Of a stretch of DNA of 64,000 nt, positions 36,641 to 46,576 are shown piece by piece (the stretch's first letter is position 1; each line of letters begins with the position of its first letter). This DNA comes from Temperatibacter marinus (GTDB lineage Bacteria > Pseudomonadota > Alphaproteobacteria > Sphingomonadales > Kordiimonadaceae): the NCBI RefSeq assembly GCF_031598375.1, contig NZ_CP123872.1:1302001-1366000 (forward strand), written 5' to 3'. The notes beneath the pieces are model-generated. The model did no database searches. It was not told the origin of the DNA and saw only the letters and a program-made list of their open reading frames with translations. A program made the position numbers and the translations under genes.

Positions 36641-39400
36641 ATGCAAGGTCACACCAAACATTCTTATTTTTCATCCGCTTGGTCAAAAGCATCTGACTTT
36701 TTGCAAGACCCGGCTCTGCTAGATTCATGCGAATCCGCCTTGAAAGGAACAGCTAAGGAGCTTGTTCAAAAACGCGCACTTCGTATGCAAGCACAATTGG
36801 GGACTGTGAATGAAGGTGAAAATCTAGAGAAATTAAGAACGGTTTTACGGCGGTTGAAAGACGGCCATGGGGGCACACGGAATTTTATTGAATTTCAACA
36901 GCTTTGTAGCCAGGAACTGGGAGGGATTGTTCTTACAGCTCACCCAACCTTTGCCTTTCACGAAGATGTGCGCAATAGCATCAAAGACGGCTTGCTCTCA
37001 GGCGAGACAACAGCATTTGAGAATTTAAGGCCAGAAGGCTCGCCGACTCTTGAAGAAGAACGTAATCAAGCGGAAGAGGCAGTGCACAATCTACGGTCTG
37101 CACATCGAAAGGTGATCCGAATTGCTTTTGAAGTGGCACAGGAGGCCTATCCAGAGGAGTGGCATGAGTTTGATCCGTGTATTTTAACGCTGGCCAGTTG
37201 GGTTGGTTTTGATCTTGATGGTCGAACAGATATTACTTGGTCTACTAGTCTAGACTTCAGATATCATCTAGCACTTGAGGGGCTCACAGATTTAATAGTG
37301 AAAGCCGATGAAATTCTTGGGCAGTGTGACAATAACAATTTGAAAATTGTTAGAGAACAGCTGCAATTCTTATTGGAAACATTTACGAAAGGTCGCTCTC
37401 TTCTACAGGAAGAAGAAGCGGCTGATCAGCAAACTTTCGCACAGCTTAATCATGTCGCTATGGAACATAAGGTTCAGAAAGAGGCGGCTATTGAGAAAAT
37501 TGAAGACGCTTTAGGCCATTTAATGAAAGCCGAAGCCAGTGATCAAGCCTTGATTGATTTCGGTGTCTTCCGCGCTGAATGGAAAACATTTGGACTTGGC
37601 CTCTGTCATATTCATTTTCGCTTAAATGCGGCTCAGCTGCATAATGCGATCAGAGGTAAGATAGGGCTGACTCGTTCTCCTGATCGCAGTGCTAGTCGTC
37701 GACATTACCTTGCAGCAATCAGTAAATTACTCGATACCGTTGAGCCAGTGAATATACACTATGGAACACTGAACAAAGAAAAAACAACAGCTAGACGTGT
37801 CTTTATGCTGGCAGCACAATTTGAGAAGCATTTTGATGGGCGAACACCTATTCGTATGCTTGTGGCAGAATCAGATACGCCTTTTACCATGCTGACGGCG
37901 CTTTATTATGCTCGCTTGTTCGATGTTGATGATCATGTGGAAATTTCTCCGCTGTTTGAAACGGCTCTTGGATTGCAGCGCGGTGATCGAGTGATTGATG
38001 AGTTATTGGATAATCCACATTTTGATCGATATATAAGAAAACAGGGGCGTTTTTGTGTACAGCTAGGGTTCTCTGATAGCGGCCGTTACATTGGTCAACT
38101 CGCAGCGAATTTAGCCATTGAGCGCTTTAAGTTGAGGTTAACACGCCTGTGGAAGAAACGAGGCCTGACTGATGTGCAATTGCTTTTCTTTGATACCCAC
38201 GGAGAAAGTATAGGACGCGGTGCACACCCTGCAAGTTTGCAAGACCGCTTCCTCTATACGCATACTCCAGAGGTAAGACGGAATTTATCCGGGTTGCTCG
38301 TGCCTCATAAACACGAAGTGAGCTTTCAAGGGGGCGATGGATATTTGTGGTTTACAAGCCCAGAGTCTTCCCTCGCGGTGCTCACGAACTTCCTAGACGC
38401 TCGCTTATCAAGCCGTCAGGTTGATGATGGGGATCATCTCTATTCCTATAGTGGTTGGTCGCTTGATTACTTTTTAACACTTCGTGAATTTCAAGAGCAA
38501 ATGAGTGATAGTTCGGGCTATGTCGCGCTTGTAGACAGTATTGGTCGAAATATGCTTTACCCAACCGGATCACGGGCCACAAAGCGACAAGGGCCTGGTT
38601 CTGGTGGGCAAGAAATGGAAAAAGTTTCTCAGTTGAGAGCTATTCCCCATAATGCCACGCTGCAACAGCTGGGCTACATGGCGAATAGTGTAGCGGGTCT
38701 GGCGCCGGCTATTGATTTTGCTTCTGAGCGCTTTTCAACAGTCTATGAAAATTCACCGCGCTTGAGGCGCCTTGTTGATATAGCCATGCATGCCGCAAAA
38801 TATTCCTCGGTCCATGTTCTTCGTGGATATCAGGAGATGATGAATAGTGATAGCTGGCTAACTCTCTCAGAATCCATAGAGAATCAAGATCAGAAAGAAA
38901 GAATGAGGCGGCTTTCTAATACTCTTGAAGATATGTTCAGGCAGGAAAAGCTTGCCCACGAAGTGCGTAAGCTTCGTCGTGACGGAGAACAGCTGAATGA
39001 TATTCTGTCCGATGAGGCCAGCCCAATTATCGGTGATGCAAAGCATTCTGATGTTTGGTGTCAACTTCATGAGACACGCATGGCTCTTTTGCAATTTATC
39101 TATATGAAAGCAATGGAAATTCCGCGTTTCAGCAGTCGGCTAGATATTTCTTTGAAGGATATGCTTGATGATCTTTTCCATCTTGATATAGAATCCTCAC
39201 TGGATAAATTAGAAAAAATCTTTCCTCTGGATGTTAAACATAGTGACGATATCGCTTACGGCGAAGATCAAACCTTCGAGGATCGCTACCAAGGATATGA
39301 CAGGGAGCATGAAAGAATTTTCAAACCCATTAGAAAAGCCTATGATTTGGTGCTGACAATTTCTGCCTTACTGGGGCATGAGATTGGTGCTTTTGGCTAA
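36641..39400 (+). CDS. ppc: Divergent phosphoenolpyruvate carboxylase
   Basis: 919 residues, typical length. The catalytic His101 lies in LTAHPTF (canonical TAHPTE). Other family blocks are kept in altered form: ASWVGFDLDGRTD for GSWIGGDRDGNP, DTHGESIGRGAHP for the FHGRGGxVGRGGGP loop, and GSRATKR then LRAIP for GSRPxKR...LRAIPW. The usual C-terminal (R/Q)NTG is missing; the protein ends LLGHEIGAFG. It should carboxylate PEP to oxaloacetate, but the changes in glycine-rich loops and the missing C-terminal Asn (an aspartate contact in E. coli enzyme) suggest altered regulation. It lies between chvG and hprK at the PEP/PTS locus. Confidence 0.8.
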   Translation: MQGHTKHSYFSSAWSKASDFLQDPALLDSCESALKGTAKELVQKRALRMQAQLGTVNEGENLEKLRTVLRRLKDGHGGTRNFIEFQQLCSQELGGIVLTAHPTFAFHEDVRNSIKDGLLSGETTAFENLRPEGSPTLEEERNQAEEAVHNLRSAHRKVIRIAFEVAQEAYPEEWHEFDPCILTLASWVGFDLDGRTDITWSTSLDFRYHLALEGLTDLIVKADEILGQCDNNNLKIVREQLQFLLETFTKGRSLLQEEEAADQQTFAQLNHVAMEHKVQKEAAIEKIEDALGHLMKAEASDQALIDFGVFRAEWKTFGLGLCHIHFRLNAAQLHNAIRGKIGLTRSPDRSASRRHYLAAISKLLDTVEPVNIHYGTLNKEKTTARRVFMLAAQFEKHFDGRTPIRMLVAESDTPFTMLTALYYARLFDVDDHVEISPLFETALGLQRGDRVIDELLDNPHFDRYIRKQGRFCVQLGFSDSGRYIGQLAANLAIERFKLRLTRLWKKRGLTDVQLLFFDTHGESIGRGAHPASLQDRFLYTHTPEVRRNLSGLLVPHKHEVSFQGGDGYLWFTSPESSLAVLTNFLDARLSSRQVDDGDHLYSYSGWSLDYFLTLREFQEQMSDSSGYVALVDSIGRNMLYPTGSRATKRQGPGSGGQEMEKVSQLRAIPHNATLQQLGYMANSVAGLAPAIDFASERFSTVYENSPRLRRLVDIAMHAAKYSSVHVLRGYQEMMNSDSWLTLSESIENQDQKERMRRLSNTLEDMFRQEKLAHEVRKLRRDGEQLNDILSDEASPIIGDAKHSDVWCQLHETRMALLQFIYMKAMEIPRFSSRLDISLKDMLDDLFHLDIESSLDKLEKIFPLDVKHSDDIAYGEDQTFEDRYQGYDREHERIFKPIRKAYDLVLTISALLGHEIGAFG

Positions 39401-39409
39401 AGGAGGTCT

Positions 39410-39838
39410 ATGCTTGTCCATGGAACAGCCCTAGAAGTGAATGGTCAAGCAATTCTGCTACGCGGTGCTAGTGGCGCTGGGAAGTCTGATTTGGCTTTGC
39501 GATTACTAGCGAAAGGGGCAAAACTCATTGGGGATGATTATGTTGTTCTTTCTCAAGCGGATCGGTCAGTCTTTGTCCGTGCAGCGCCTGAGCTTCATGG
39601 CATGCTGGAAGTGAGAGGGGTAGGCATTATCTATGTCTCTGAGGTTTTACCACTTGATACGCCCTATCCCTTGTTTGCCGTTGTCGATCTTTGTGACCGA
39701 GAGGATGTGCCACGTATGCCAGAAGATGAAGATGCACAGACAGAGATTTTAGGCATTGCAGTAAAAAGATTGGCGCTTCACTCTTTTGATGCTTCCACCC
39801 CACTAAAAATTGCATTAGTCTGTGGTCAGGATTTATAA
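39410..39838 (+). CDS. hprK: HPr kinase/phosphorylase, short alphaproteobacterial form
   Basis: 142 residues: only the C-terminal kinase domain, as usual in this class. The P-loop is RGASGAGKSDLA, followed by IGDDYV and the HprK signature region LEVRGVGIIYV. It phosphorylates and dephosphorylates the regulatory Ser46 of HPr, encoded 1.3 kb downstream. A strong AAAGGAGGT lies before the ATG, 9 bases after ppc. The start is not in doubt. Confidence 0.93.
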   Translation: MLVHGTALEVNGQAILLRGASGAGKSDLALRLLAKGAKLIGDDYVVLSQADRSVFVRAAPELHGMLEVRGVGIIYVSEVLPLDTPYPLFAVVDLCDREDVPRMPEDEDAQTEILGIAVKRLALHSFDASTPLKIALVCGQDL

Positions 39839-39858
39839 TTTCTGATTTAGGGGCTCGT

Positions 39859-40743
39859 GTGGCAAATCAAAATCTCAGTCGTTCCACTCTTTCTTCTCGG
39901 CGCCTTGTTATCGTGACAGGGTTGTCTGGAGCGGGGAAATCGACAGCGCTCAAAGCGTTAGAGGATTGTGGCTTTCATAGTGTTGATAACCTCCCATTAG
40001 ATGTGATTGAAATGGTAACGCCTGCGCTCTTGATGGAAGGAAATGTTGCCATTGGTGTTGATAGCCGTACTCAGGGCTTCGACGCTGCCCTTCTTCGAAA
40101 GAGTGTTGAACATCTCAAGTCGACAACTAATATCATTGCTGAAATACTCTTTTTGGACGCGGCTGATTCTATTTTAGTCCAGCGGTATTCAGAGACCCGC
40201 CGTATTCATCCGCTTTCAAAAGATCGCCCTATAGAAGACGGCATTTCAATGGAACGGTCCTTACTGGATCCGGTCCGAAAGTATGCGAGCAGCACCATTG
40301 ACACTACAACTATGTCAACGACAGATACGCGGCTTTTGGTGAAGGACAGAATGGGATCAGAAGAGGCAAAACTGGTGCTCACTCTCATGTCTTTTGGCTA
40401 TTCTAAAGGCATACCTCGGGGAGCAGATTTGGTTTTTGATGTGAGGTTTCTTAGAAATCCGCATTATGAAACTGCATTGAAACCTCTGACAGGACAGACG
40501 GCGGCTGTGCAATCCTATGTTGCCGATGACCCAGCCTATGAGCCCTTTGTGACAAAGGTCGTTGATTTGCTTTCGTTTTTGATGCCAAAATATAAGGCGG
40601 AAGGGAAAAGTTATTTAACCATCGCTTTTGGCTGTACCGGCGGAAAGCATCGATCAGTGATGATGGTTGAAAAATTTTCTGGATTGCTCGATGAGGACGG
40701 ATTAGAGTTACATTGTTGGCACAGAGATATGCCAAAAGACTAA
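39859..40743 (+). CDS. rapZ: RNase adapter RapZ
   Basis: 294 residues from a GTG start. Walker A is GLSGAGKSTA near the N-terminus and the C-terminal domain has the family motif FGCTGGKHRSV. In E. coli RapZ directs RNase E to the GlmZ small RNA and senses glucosamine-6-phosphate. Presence beside hprK and HPr is the conserved alphaproteobacterial order. The RNA target here is unknown. Confidence 0.94.
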   Translation: MANQNLSRSTLSSRRLVIVTGLSGAGKSTALKALEDCGFHSVDNLPLDVIEMVTPALLMEGNVAIGVDSRTQGFDAALLRKSVEHLKSTTNIIAEILFLDAADSILVQRYSETRRIHPLSKDRPIEDGISMERSLLDPVRKYASSTIDTTTMSTTDTRLLVKDRMGSEEAKLVLTLMSFGYSKGIPRGADLVFDVRFLRNPHYETALKPLTGQTAAVQSYVADDPAYEPFVTKVVDLLSFLMPKYKAEGKSYLTIAFGCTGGKHRSVMMVEKFSGLLDEDGLELHCWHRDMPKD

Positions 40744-40786
40744 GGAATTACCTTAGGAATTTTATCTATAGGTGTGGGAGTTTGAT

Positions 40787-41185
40787 ATGATTGGAATGGT
40801 ACTGGTGACTCATGGTCGCTTAGCGGAAGAATTTATTGCTGCGACAGAGCATGTGGTTGGACCTCAGGATTTTATTCAAGCAATATGTATCGGCCCTGAT
40901 GATGATATGGAAATTCGGCGGGAAGAGATCCAGAAAGCGGTCGCAGAAACCAATTGTGATAACGGTGTTATTCTGCTGACGGATATGTTTGGTGGCACTC
41001 CCTCGAACCTTGCCATCTCTCTTTTGGAGAAAGATCGTGTGGAAGTAATCGCAGGTATTAATCTGCCGATGCTCATTAAACTCGCCAGTGTGAGGCGCGA
41101 CTCTTCCCTTGATCAAGCTGTCGAAGCTGCAAAAGAAGCAGGCATCAAATATATCAATGTTGCTAGTCATGTATTGGGCAGCTAA
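40787..41185 (+). CDS. PTS system EIIA component, mannose type
   Basis: 132 residues from the ATG at 40787; an upstream in-frame GTG at 40772 is less likely because GTGGGAG sits well before the ATG. The phospho-acceptor His9 lies in LVTHGRLAEEF. The protein has no sugar-specific EIIB/EIIC partner here, consistent with a regulatory PTS branch. Its stop overlaps the HPr start by one base (TAATG). Confidence 0.93.
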   Translation: MIGMVLVTHGRLAEEFIAATEHVVGPQDFIQAICIGPDDDMEIRREEIQKAVAETNCDNGVILLTDMFGGTPSNLAISLLEKDRVEVIAGINLPMLIKLASVRRDSSLDQAVEAAKEAGIKYINVASHVLGS

Positions 41186-41454
41186 TGATCTCCTTAACAG
41201 CCACCCTCCTCAATAGACGAGGCCTGCACGCACGGGCTTCAGCAAAATTCGTACGGCTTGTTGAAGACTGTGATCTCTCTGTAGAGGTCACAAAGGGAGC
41301 CACCACTGTTAACGGTAAATCCATTATGGGATTATTGATGCTAGGAGCCGCACAAGGCGATTCGATCACGCTGAGTCTCTCTGGCCCAGAAGAAGAGTCA
41401 CTCTCTCAAGCTTTGAAGGCACTCATTGAAGATAAATTCGGTGAATCAGAGTAG
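41185..41454 (+). CDS. HPr-family phosphocarrier protein
   Basis: 89 residues. His15 in RRGLHARAS is the PEP-dependent phosphorylation site and Ser46 in GKSIMGLLMLG the HprK site, both intact. It passes phosphate from EI to the EIIA upstream. Gene order hprK-rapZ-EIIA-HPr indicates the regulatory (incomplete) PTS that reports PEP/carbon state to ChvG-ChvI-type regulation in relatives. Confidence 0.95.
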   Translation: MISLTATLLNRRGLHARASAKFVRLVEDCDLSVEVTKGATTVNGKSIMGLLMLGAAQGDSITLSLSGPEEESLSQALKALIEDKFGESE

Positions 41455-41490
41455 TTTTCGCTCCTTTTAAGAATTTTTTAAGCAGTTTAA

Positions 41491-41515
41491 TATAATCATA
41501 TAAAGATATCTTTAT
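41491..41515 (+). promoter_or_regulatory. Promoter -10 with 16-bp palindromic operator upstream of ahcY
   Basis: A consensus -10, TATAAT, at 41491-41496 is followed four bases later by the perfect palindrome ATAAAGATATCTTTAT (41500-41515), placed to cover the transcription start. The dyad resembles what I recall of ArsR-family SahR operators on methyl-cycle genes; this recollection should be checked. A leftward location 62 bases before the ahcY ATG fits repression. Confidence 0.55.
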
Positions 41516-41576
41516 CTTTTGGACTTCTGGTGCTATACAGCTACCAAATTTACATATATGTCGATAGGAGTTGACT

Positions 41577-42863
41577 ATGGCTGACTATAAAATTGCTGAC
41601 CTTTCTCTTGCAGATTGGGGCCGTAAAGAAATTAATATAGCTGAAACAGAAATGCCGGGTTTGATGGCCTTGCGGGATGAATATGGTGACGAGCAACCTT
41701 TGAAGGGAGCGCGGATTGCAGGATGTTTGCATATGACAATTCAGACTGCTGTCTTGATCGAAACGCTCACTGCACTTGGTGCGACAGTTCGCTGGTCTTC
41801 TTGTAATATTTTCTCTACCCAGGATCATGCTGCTGCGGCAATGGCTGCTTCAGGCATTCCTGTCTTTGCTTGGAAAGGCGAAACAGAAGAAGAAGCTGAA
41901 TGGTGTATTCATCAGACAATTAAGGGTCCAGAGGGTTGGACACCTAATATTGTTCTTGATGATGGAGGAGACCTAACACAGATTCTTCATACGGACTATC
42001 CAGAGATTATGGCGGCGTGTAAGGGTATTTCAGAGGAAACGACAACAGGCGTTCTCCGCCTTTATGAGATGGCAAAAGAAGGCCGTCTGCTTGTGCCTGC
42101 TATTAACGTAAATGATAGTGTAACAAAATCTAAATTTGATAATCTTTATGGCTGTCGTGAAAGTCTTGTGGACGGCGTGAAACGTGCAACTGATGTCATG
42201 ATTGCAGGTAAAATTGCAGTTGTCTGTGGTTTCGGTGACGTGGGGAAAGGCTCTGCAGAATCACTGCGCAGCCAAGGTGCTCGTGTTCTTGTAACAGAGA
42301 TCGACCCTATTTGTGCTCTTCAGGCTTGCATGCAAGGGTATGAAGTCGTGACAATGGATGATGCAAAATCTATTGGAGATATTTTTGTGACAACAACTGG
42401 TAATGTTGACATTATCACTCTAGAGCATATGCGCGATATGAAAGACCGAGCCATCGTCTGCAATATCGGCCACTTTGACAGTGAAATTCAGATCGCTGGT
42501 TTAGAAAATTATAAGTGGGAAGAAGTGAAGCCACAAGTTGACGAAGTTGTATTCCCTGATGGAAAACGCCTCATTGTGCTTGCAAAAGGTCGCCTCGTAA
42601 ATCTTGGGTGCGCAACAGGCCACCCTTCATTTGTAATGTCAGCCTCTTTCACCAACCAAGTCCTTGCTCAGATAGAACTTTGGAAAAACGCAGCAGCTTA
42701 TAAGAAAGAAGTTTATGTTCTTCCAAAACATTTGGATGAAAAAGTAGCTGAACTTCACCTTGCGAAACTCGGCGCAAAATTAACAAAATTGTCGCAAGAG
42801 CAAGCGGATTATATCAACGTACCCGTCGAAGGGCCTTATAAGCCTGAGCATTACCGTTACTAA
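41577..42863 (+). CDS. ahcY: Adenosylhomocysteinase
   Basis: 428 residues from the ATG at 41577, with ATAGGAG six bases upstream; an in-frame TTG six bases earlier overlaps that site and is not used. Motifs: [30 protein letters not shown] (substrate lysine), and the NAD Rossmann [11 protein letters not shown]. It hydrolyses S-adenosylhomocysteine to adenosine and homocysteine. metK follows in 20 bases, making a methyl-cycle operon, with the palindrome upstream as the likely control site. Confidence 0.97.
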   Translation: MADYKIADLSLADWGRKEINIAETEMPGLMALRDEYGDEQPLKGARIAGCLHMTIQTAVLIETLTALGATVRWSSCNIFSTQDHAAAAMAASGIPVFAWKGETEEEAEWCIHQTIKGPEGWTPNIVLDDGGDLTQILHTDYPEIMAACKGISEETTTGVLRLYEMAKEGRLLVPAINVNDSVTKSKFDNLYGCRESLVDGVKRATDVMIAGKIAVVCGFGDVGKGSAESLRSQGARVLVTEIDPICALQACMQGYEVVTMDDAKSIGDIFVTTTGNVDIITLEHMRDMKDRAIVCNIGHFDSEIQIAGLENYKWEEVKPQVDEVVFPDGKRLIVLAKGRLVNLGCATGHPSFVMSASFTNQVLAQIELWKNAAAYKKEVYVLPKHLDEKVAELHLAKLGAKLTKLSQEQADYINVPVEGPYKPEHYRY

Positions 42864-42883
42864 TTGCTAGAAGAGGAAGCCTT

Positions 42884-44053
42884 ATGAGCGAATATCTTTT
42901 TACAAGTGAATCTGTTTCTGAAGGACACCCTGACAAGGTTGCGGATCGTGTTTCGGATGCAATTGTTGACTTATATTTTTCTAAAGACCCTCAGTCTCGT
43001 GTGGCTGTAGAAACACTTGTGACGACCAATCGAATTGTCTTGGCTGGTGAAGTCCGCTGTGCGCATGATGTCACCCATGATGAGATAGAAAATGCTGCTC
43101 GTGCTGCAGTGAAGTCTATTGGGTACGAGCAAGATGGTTTCCACTGGGAAACAGCAGTGCTCCATAACTATATCCATGCTCAATCCGCAGATATTGCCAT
43201 GGGTGTTGATAATTCTGCAGATAAGCAAGGAGAAGAAGGCGCTGGCGACCAGGGTATTATGTTTGGCTATGCTTGTAATGAAACAGAGCATCTCATGCCT
43301 GCGCCCATTGCTTACAGTCACGAAATCTTGGAAAAGCTTGCAGCTGTTCGCCACGGCGGCGATAGACGGTTGGAACCTGATAGTAAGTCACAGGTTACAT
43401 TGAAATATAAAGATGGATACCCTGTTGGTGCAACGTCCGTGGTTGTTTCTACACAGCATGCTGAAGGGGTTACCCAGGCTGAACTTAAGGCATTGGTGAA
43501 AGATATTGTAACTGAGGTTCTACCTGAAGGGTGGATGCCATCTGATGATGAGCTTTATGTTAATCCAACAGGTCAGTTTATTATTGGGGGTCCTGATGGA
43601 GATACAGGCCTAACGGGTCGCAAAATTATTGTCGATACATACGGCGGGGCTGCACCTCACGGGGGCGGCGCCTTCTCAGGGAAAGATCCGACAAAGGTAG
43701 ATCGATCAGCAGCATATGCAGCGCGGTATTTAGCAAAGAATGTTGTCGCTGCAGGTATTGCTGATAACTGTACCATTCAGTTATCATATGCCATTGGTGT
43801 TGCTAAACCTCTCTCTGTGTATGTGGATTTGTGGGGCAAGGTAAAAGTTGATTCTGCAAAAGTGTCAAAGGCCTTGCAAGAACTTATGGACTTAAGTCCA
43901 ACCGGCATTCGAACTCATCTTGGATTGAATAAACCGATTTATGAGAGGACAGCAGCGTATGGCCATTTTGGCCGATTGCCGGATGCTGACGGTGGATTTT
44001 CTTGGGAAAAGACAGACCTAACAACCGCGCTGAAGGCTAAACTTAGTCTCTAA
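42884..44053 (+). CDS. metK: S-adenosylmethionine synthetase
   Basis: 389 residues. Signatures are [27 protein letters not shown] and [19 protein letters not shown]. It makes S-adenosylmethionine from methionine and ATP, feeding the methylations that AhcY later relieves. Co-transcribed with ahcY and followed by a terminator. Confidence 0.97.
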   Translation: MSEYLFTSESVSEGHPDKVADRVSDAIVDLYFSKDPQSRVAVETLVTTNRIVLAGEVRCAHDVTHDEIENAARAAVKSIGYEQDGFHWETAVLHNYIHAQSADIAMGVDNSADKQGEEGAGDQGIMFGYACNETEHLMPAPIAYSHEILEKLAAVRHGGDRRLEPDSKSQVTLKYKDGYPVGATSVVVSTQHAEGVTQAELKALVKDIVTEVLPEGWMPSDDELYVNPTGQFIIGGPDGDTGLTGRKIIVDTYGGAAPHGGGAFSGKDPTKVDRSAAYAARYLAKNVVAAGIADNCTIQLSYAIGVAKPLSVYVDLWGKVKVDSAKVSKALQELMDLSPTGIRTHLGLNKPIYERTAAYGHFGRLPDADGGFSWEKTDLTTALKAKLSL

Positions 44054-44077
44054 GAGCAGATTGTAAATGCATCGTAA

Positions 44078-44118
44078 GGGCTGTCAGACAGAATGAGTCG
44101 GCAGCCTTTATTTTTTAT
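44078..44118 (+). terminator. Terminator after metK
   Basis: GGCTGTC / GGCAGCC (seven pairs, one G-T) around a 14-base loop, then TTTATTTTTTAT. It begins 26 bases after the metK stop and sits upstream of divL. Confidence 0.7.
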
Positions 44119-44159
44119 CTTCTTTCCTGTAAGTAGAAAAGGTAGGGGAGTCGGATGTG

Positions 44160-46553
44160 ATGCCATTGGAACAGACCATTTATGTAGTAGGCCTTATAGC
44201 CATTGTCTTACTTGCGGCTCTTTTTATTGTTTTTTATCGCCTCTATAAAGATAAAATACAGGTTACTCTTTTAGAAACCCAGCTTGATTTATTTGATCGA
44301 TGGCTTAATACACGCTCCCGACAACCTCTATGGGTCTATGAAGATGGCTCACTAGACTATAGCAAAAAAGCTCTCGACCTATTGAATATATCGACAGCAC
44401 CAGCTCATTTTTCCGATTTACAAAATGTCTTCCCTCATAAAATCTACGCAGAAATTGATCTGTTTATTCAAAGTCCTTCTAGAGGAGGGACACTCACAGG
44501 TTTTATCTTCGAGCGAGAGGGGAATGGCACTCTTTCAGTGACAATTGATCATATTGATAAAAGTCCAAGTGGCATGCCGTCCTATGTGGTGTGGCTTGAG
44601 AAAAACCCAAAAAGAGTAACAGGTGCAGGGGATGATCTTCACGAAGTGAAAGCCCTAAAGACGCAGTTGGATTTAACAAGCGGCGTCCTCAATACTTTAT
44701 CTGTACCTGTATGGATATGGGAAACATCTGGGACAGTCCTATATGTGAATAATGCTTATTTAAAAGCTGTGGACGGCAAAAGCTTGGACGATGTTCTCTC
44801 ACGTAAGATCAGTTTGATTGAACAAAAAGAGCCTCATCGCCGTGACCGCATTTATAGAAATGTGGTTGAGAATAAAAGGACAACACAAGAGCGCCAATAT
44901 GCCATTGTCGAAGGACAACGCCGTGCTTATATGGTGATTCACAAATCAGCACCGGATCAAAAGTCAATTCTTTCCATAGCCATTGATATCACAGCAGAGG
45001 AAGATGCACTTTCAGAATTAAACCGCGTTCTGGAATCGCAATCGGTCACTTTAAATAGGCTGGCAAGTCCCGTGGCCATTTTTGGGCCTGATCAGCGGCT
45101 GACATTTTATAATCAATCCTTTCAAAGACTAACAGGGGTTGAAGAAACTGTCCTGGCCGAACGGATCAGCCATAATGATTTACTCGAAGAAATGAGGGCA
45201 TTACGTCGCTTGCCTGAACAAGTTGATTTTAAGCAGTGGAAAGACAATGTTCTCAAACAATATGTAGGGCTTCTCGAACCTGTAGAAGAGACTTGGCATA
45301 TGCCCGTCGGTTCTACCTATAGAGTTCTTACCCAGCCGCATCCCCTCGGTGGTTTGCTGCTGTTATTTGAGGATATGACAGATAAGCTCGCGTTAGAGCA
45401 ATCTGTTCATACTTTAACGGCTGTCCAAAGTCAGACATTAGAAAACCTGCAAGAAGCGGTCGCATTATTTGGATCTGACGGCTCTCTCAAGCTTTACAAT
45501 CATGGCATTGTGGATTTATGGAATTTACAGGATTTGGAAGGGCAAGTCGGCACACTTGTGGGAATGCACGTCCAGCAAATTTCAGACGCCGCCCTTTCAG
45601 CCCTTGGCTTACATTCTGAGTTGGAGGGCGTTCAGTCTCGCATTTTACAGGCCAATTTAGACTTATTTACACAGCTTTCTGGCTGGATATCTCAACGAGA
45701 TCAACGGCGAGAAAATTGGCGTGCTCCAAATGATCGGATTATGGAATATTCAGTTGTTCCGCTTCCCGATGGGTCCTCATTGTTGACACTGACGGATATA
45801 ACAGACAGCTTCAATATACAATTGGCTCTGAGAGAACGGTCTCAAGCTCTTGAGACGACAGCCCGAATGAAATCTGACTTTATCGCCAATATGGCTTATG
45901 AACTGAGAACGCCGCTCAACAGCATTATTGGATTTTCTGATCTTCTAATTCAAGGGCTCTATGGTTCACTAAAAGATCAACAGATTGACACTTTAGGCAG
46001 TGTGAGAGAGGCTGCTGATGGACTGAATCATCTTATTACCAACGTCTTGAATATTGCTGTGATTGATTCAGGTGAAGCGGAATTAGCAATTGAAGACGTT
46101 GACCTCATAGAAGTTTTCTCTCTTGTTGAAGACATGACATTGGATCAACTGAGGCGGAGAAAGTCTCAGATGCTTTGGTCCGTTGCTGAAGATGTACCCA
46201 CCCTTGAATTGGATGGGACTCGAATTAAACAAATGCTTTATAGTTTGGTGAGTTCAATTGGTAATATTTCAAAGCCAAAAGCAACGATTTCTCTTTCAGC
46301 AACATTGGTCGATTCTGAATCCATCCAAGTGAGTGCATCTATTGTTCGGACCTTAGTCGATCCCTATGATTTAGATTCATTACGGCGAACAATTGATCAA
46401 GAACGCACCGTGGCCCTTCAGAGTGCAGGAAGTTTGGATATGACGCTAGTTCGATCGATTGTTTCAATTCATAACGGATATGTTACAATGCATGAAAATC
46501 AAAATGAAAATATTGAAATTCAACTGACATTTCCCATAAAATTTATTCAATAA
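44160..46553 (+). CDS. divL: DivL-like histidine-kinase homologue with Tyr at the phospho-acceptor site
   Basis: 797 residues from ATG (a GTG three bases earlier is equally spaced from AGGGGAG). One N-terminal membrane helix (5-27), several PAS-like domains, then a HisKA-like segment FIANMAYELRTPLNSIIGF. In active kinases this reads SHELRTP; here Tyr580 replaces His. The ATPase domain is also degenerate: no N-box Asn in DGTRIKQMLYSLVSSIG, and no DxGxG or GLGL box. Caulobacter DivL has Tyr at the same place and controls CckA-CtrA through DivK~P. Gene order with ahcY, tsaE, addB and addA supports divL. I infer a pseudokinase scaffold. Confidence 0.85.
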   Translation: MPLEQTIYVVGLIAIVLLAALFIVFYRLYKDKIQVTLLETQLDLFDRWLNTRSRQPLWVYEDGSLDYSKKALDLLNISTAPAHFSDLQNVFPHKIYAEIDLFIQSPSRGGTLTGFIFEREGNGTLSVTIDHIDKSPSGMPSYVVWLEKNPKRVTGAGDDLHEVKALKTQLDLTSGVLNTLSVPVWIWETSGTVLYVNNAYLKAVDGKSLDDVLSRKISLIEQKEPHRRDRIYRNVVENKRTTQERQYAIVEGQRRAYMVIHKSAPDQKSILSIAIDITAEEDALSELNRVLESQSVTLNRLASPVAIFGPDQRLTFYNQSFQRLTGVEETVLAERISHNDLLEEMRALRRLPEQVDFKQWKDNVLKQYVGLLEPVEETWHMPVGSTYRVLTQPHPLGGLLLLFEDMTDKLALEQSVHTLTAVQSQTLENLQEAVALFGSDGSLKLYNHGIVDLWNLQDLEGQVGTLVGMHVQQISDAALSALGLHSELEGVQSRILQANLDLFTQLSGWISQRDQRRENWRAPNDRIMEYSVVPLPDGSSLLTLTDITDSFNIQLALRERSQALETTARMKSDFIANMAYELRTPLNSIIGFSDLLIQGLYGSLKDQQIDTLGSVREAADGLNHLITNVLNIAVIDSGEAELAIEDVDLIEVFSLVEDMTLDQLRRRKSQMLWSVAEDVPTLELDGTRIKQMLYSLVSSIGNISKPKATISLSATLVDSESIQVSASIVRTLVDPYDLDSLRRTIDQERTVALQSAGSLDMTLVRSIVSIHNGYVTMHENQNENIEIQLTFPIKFIQ

Positions 46554-46576
46554 CCTCTCTTTTTATTAGGTATCAT

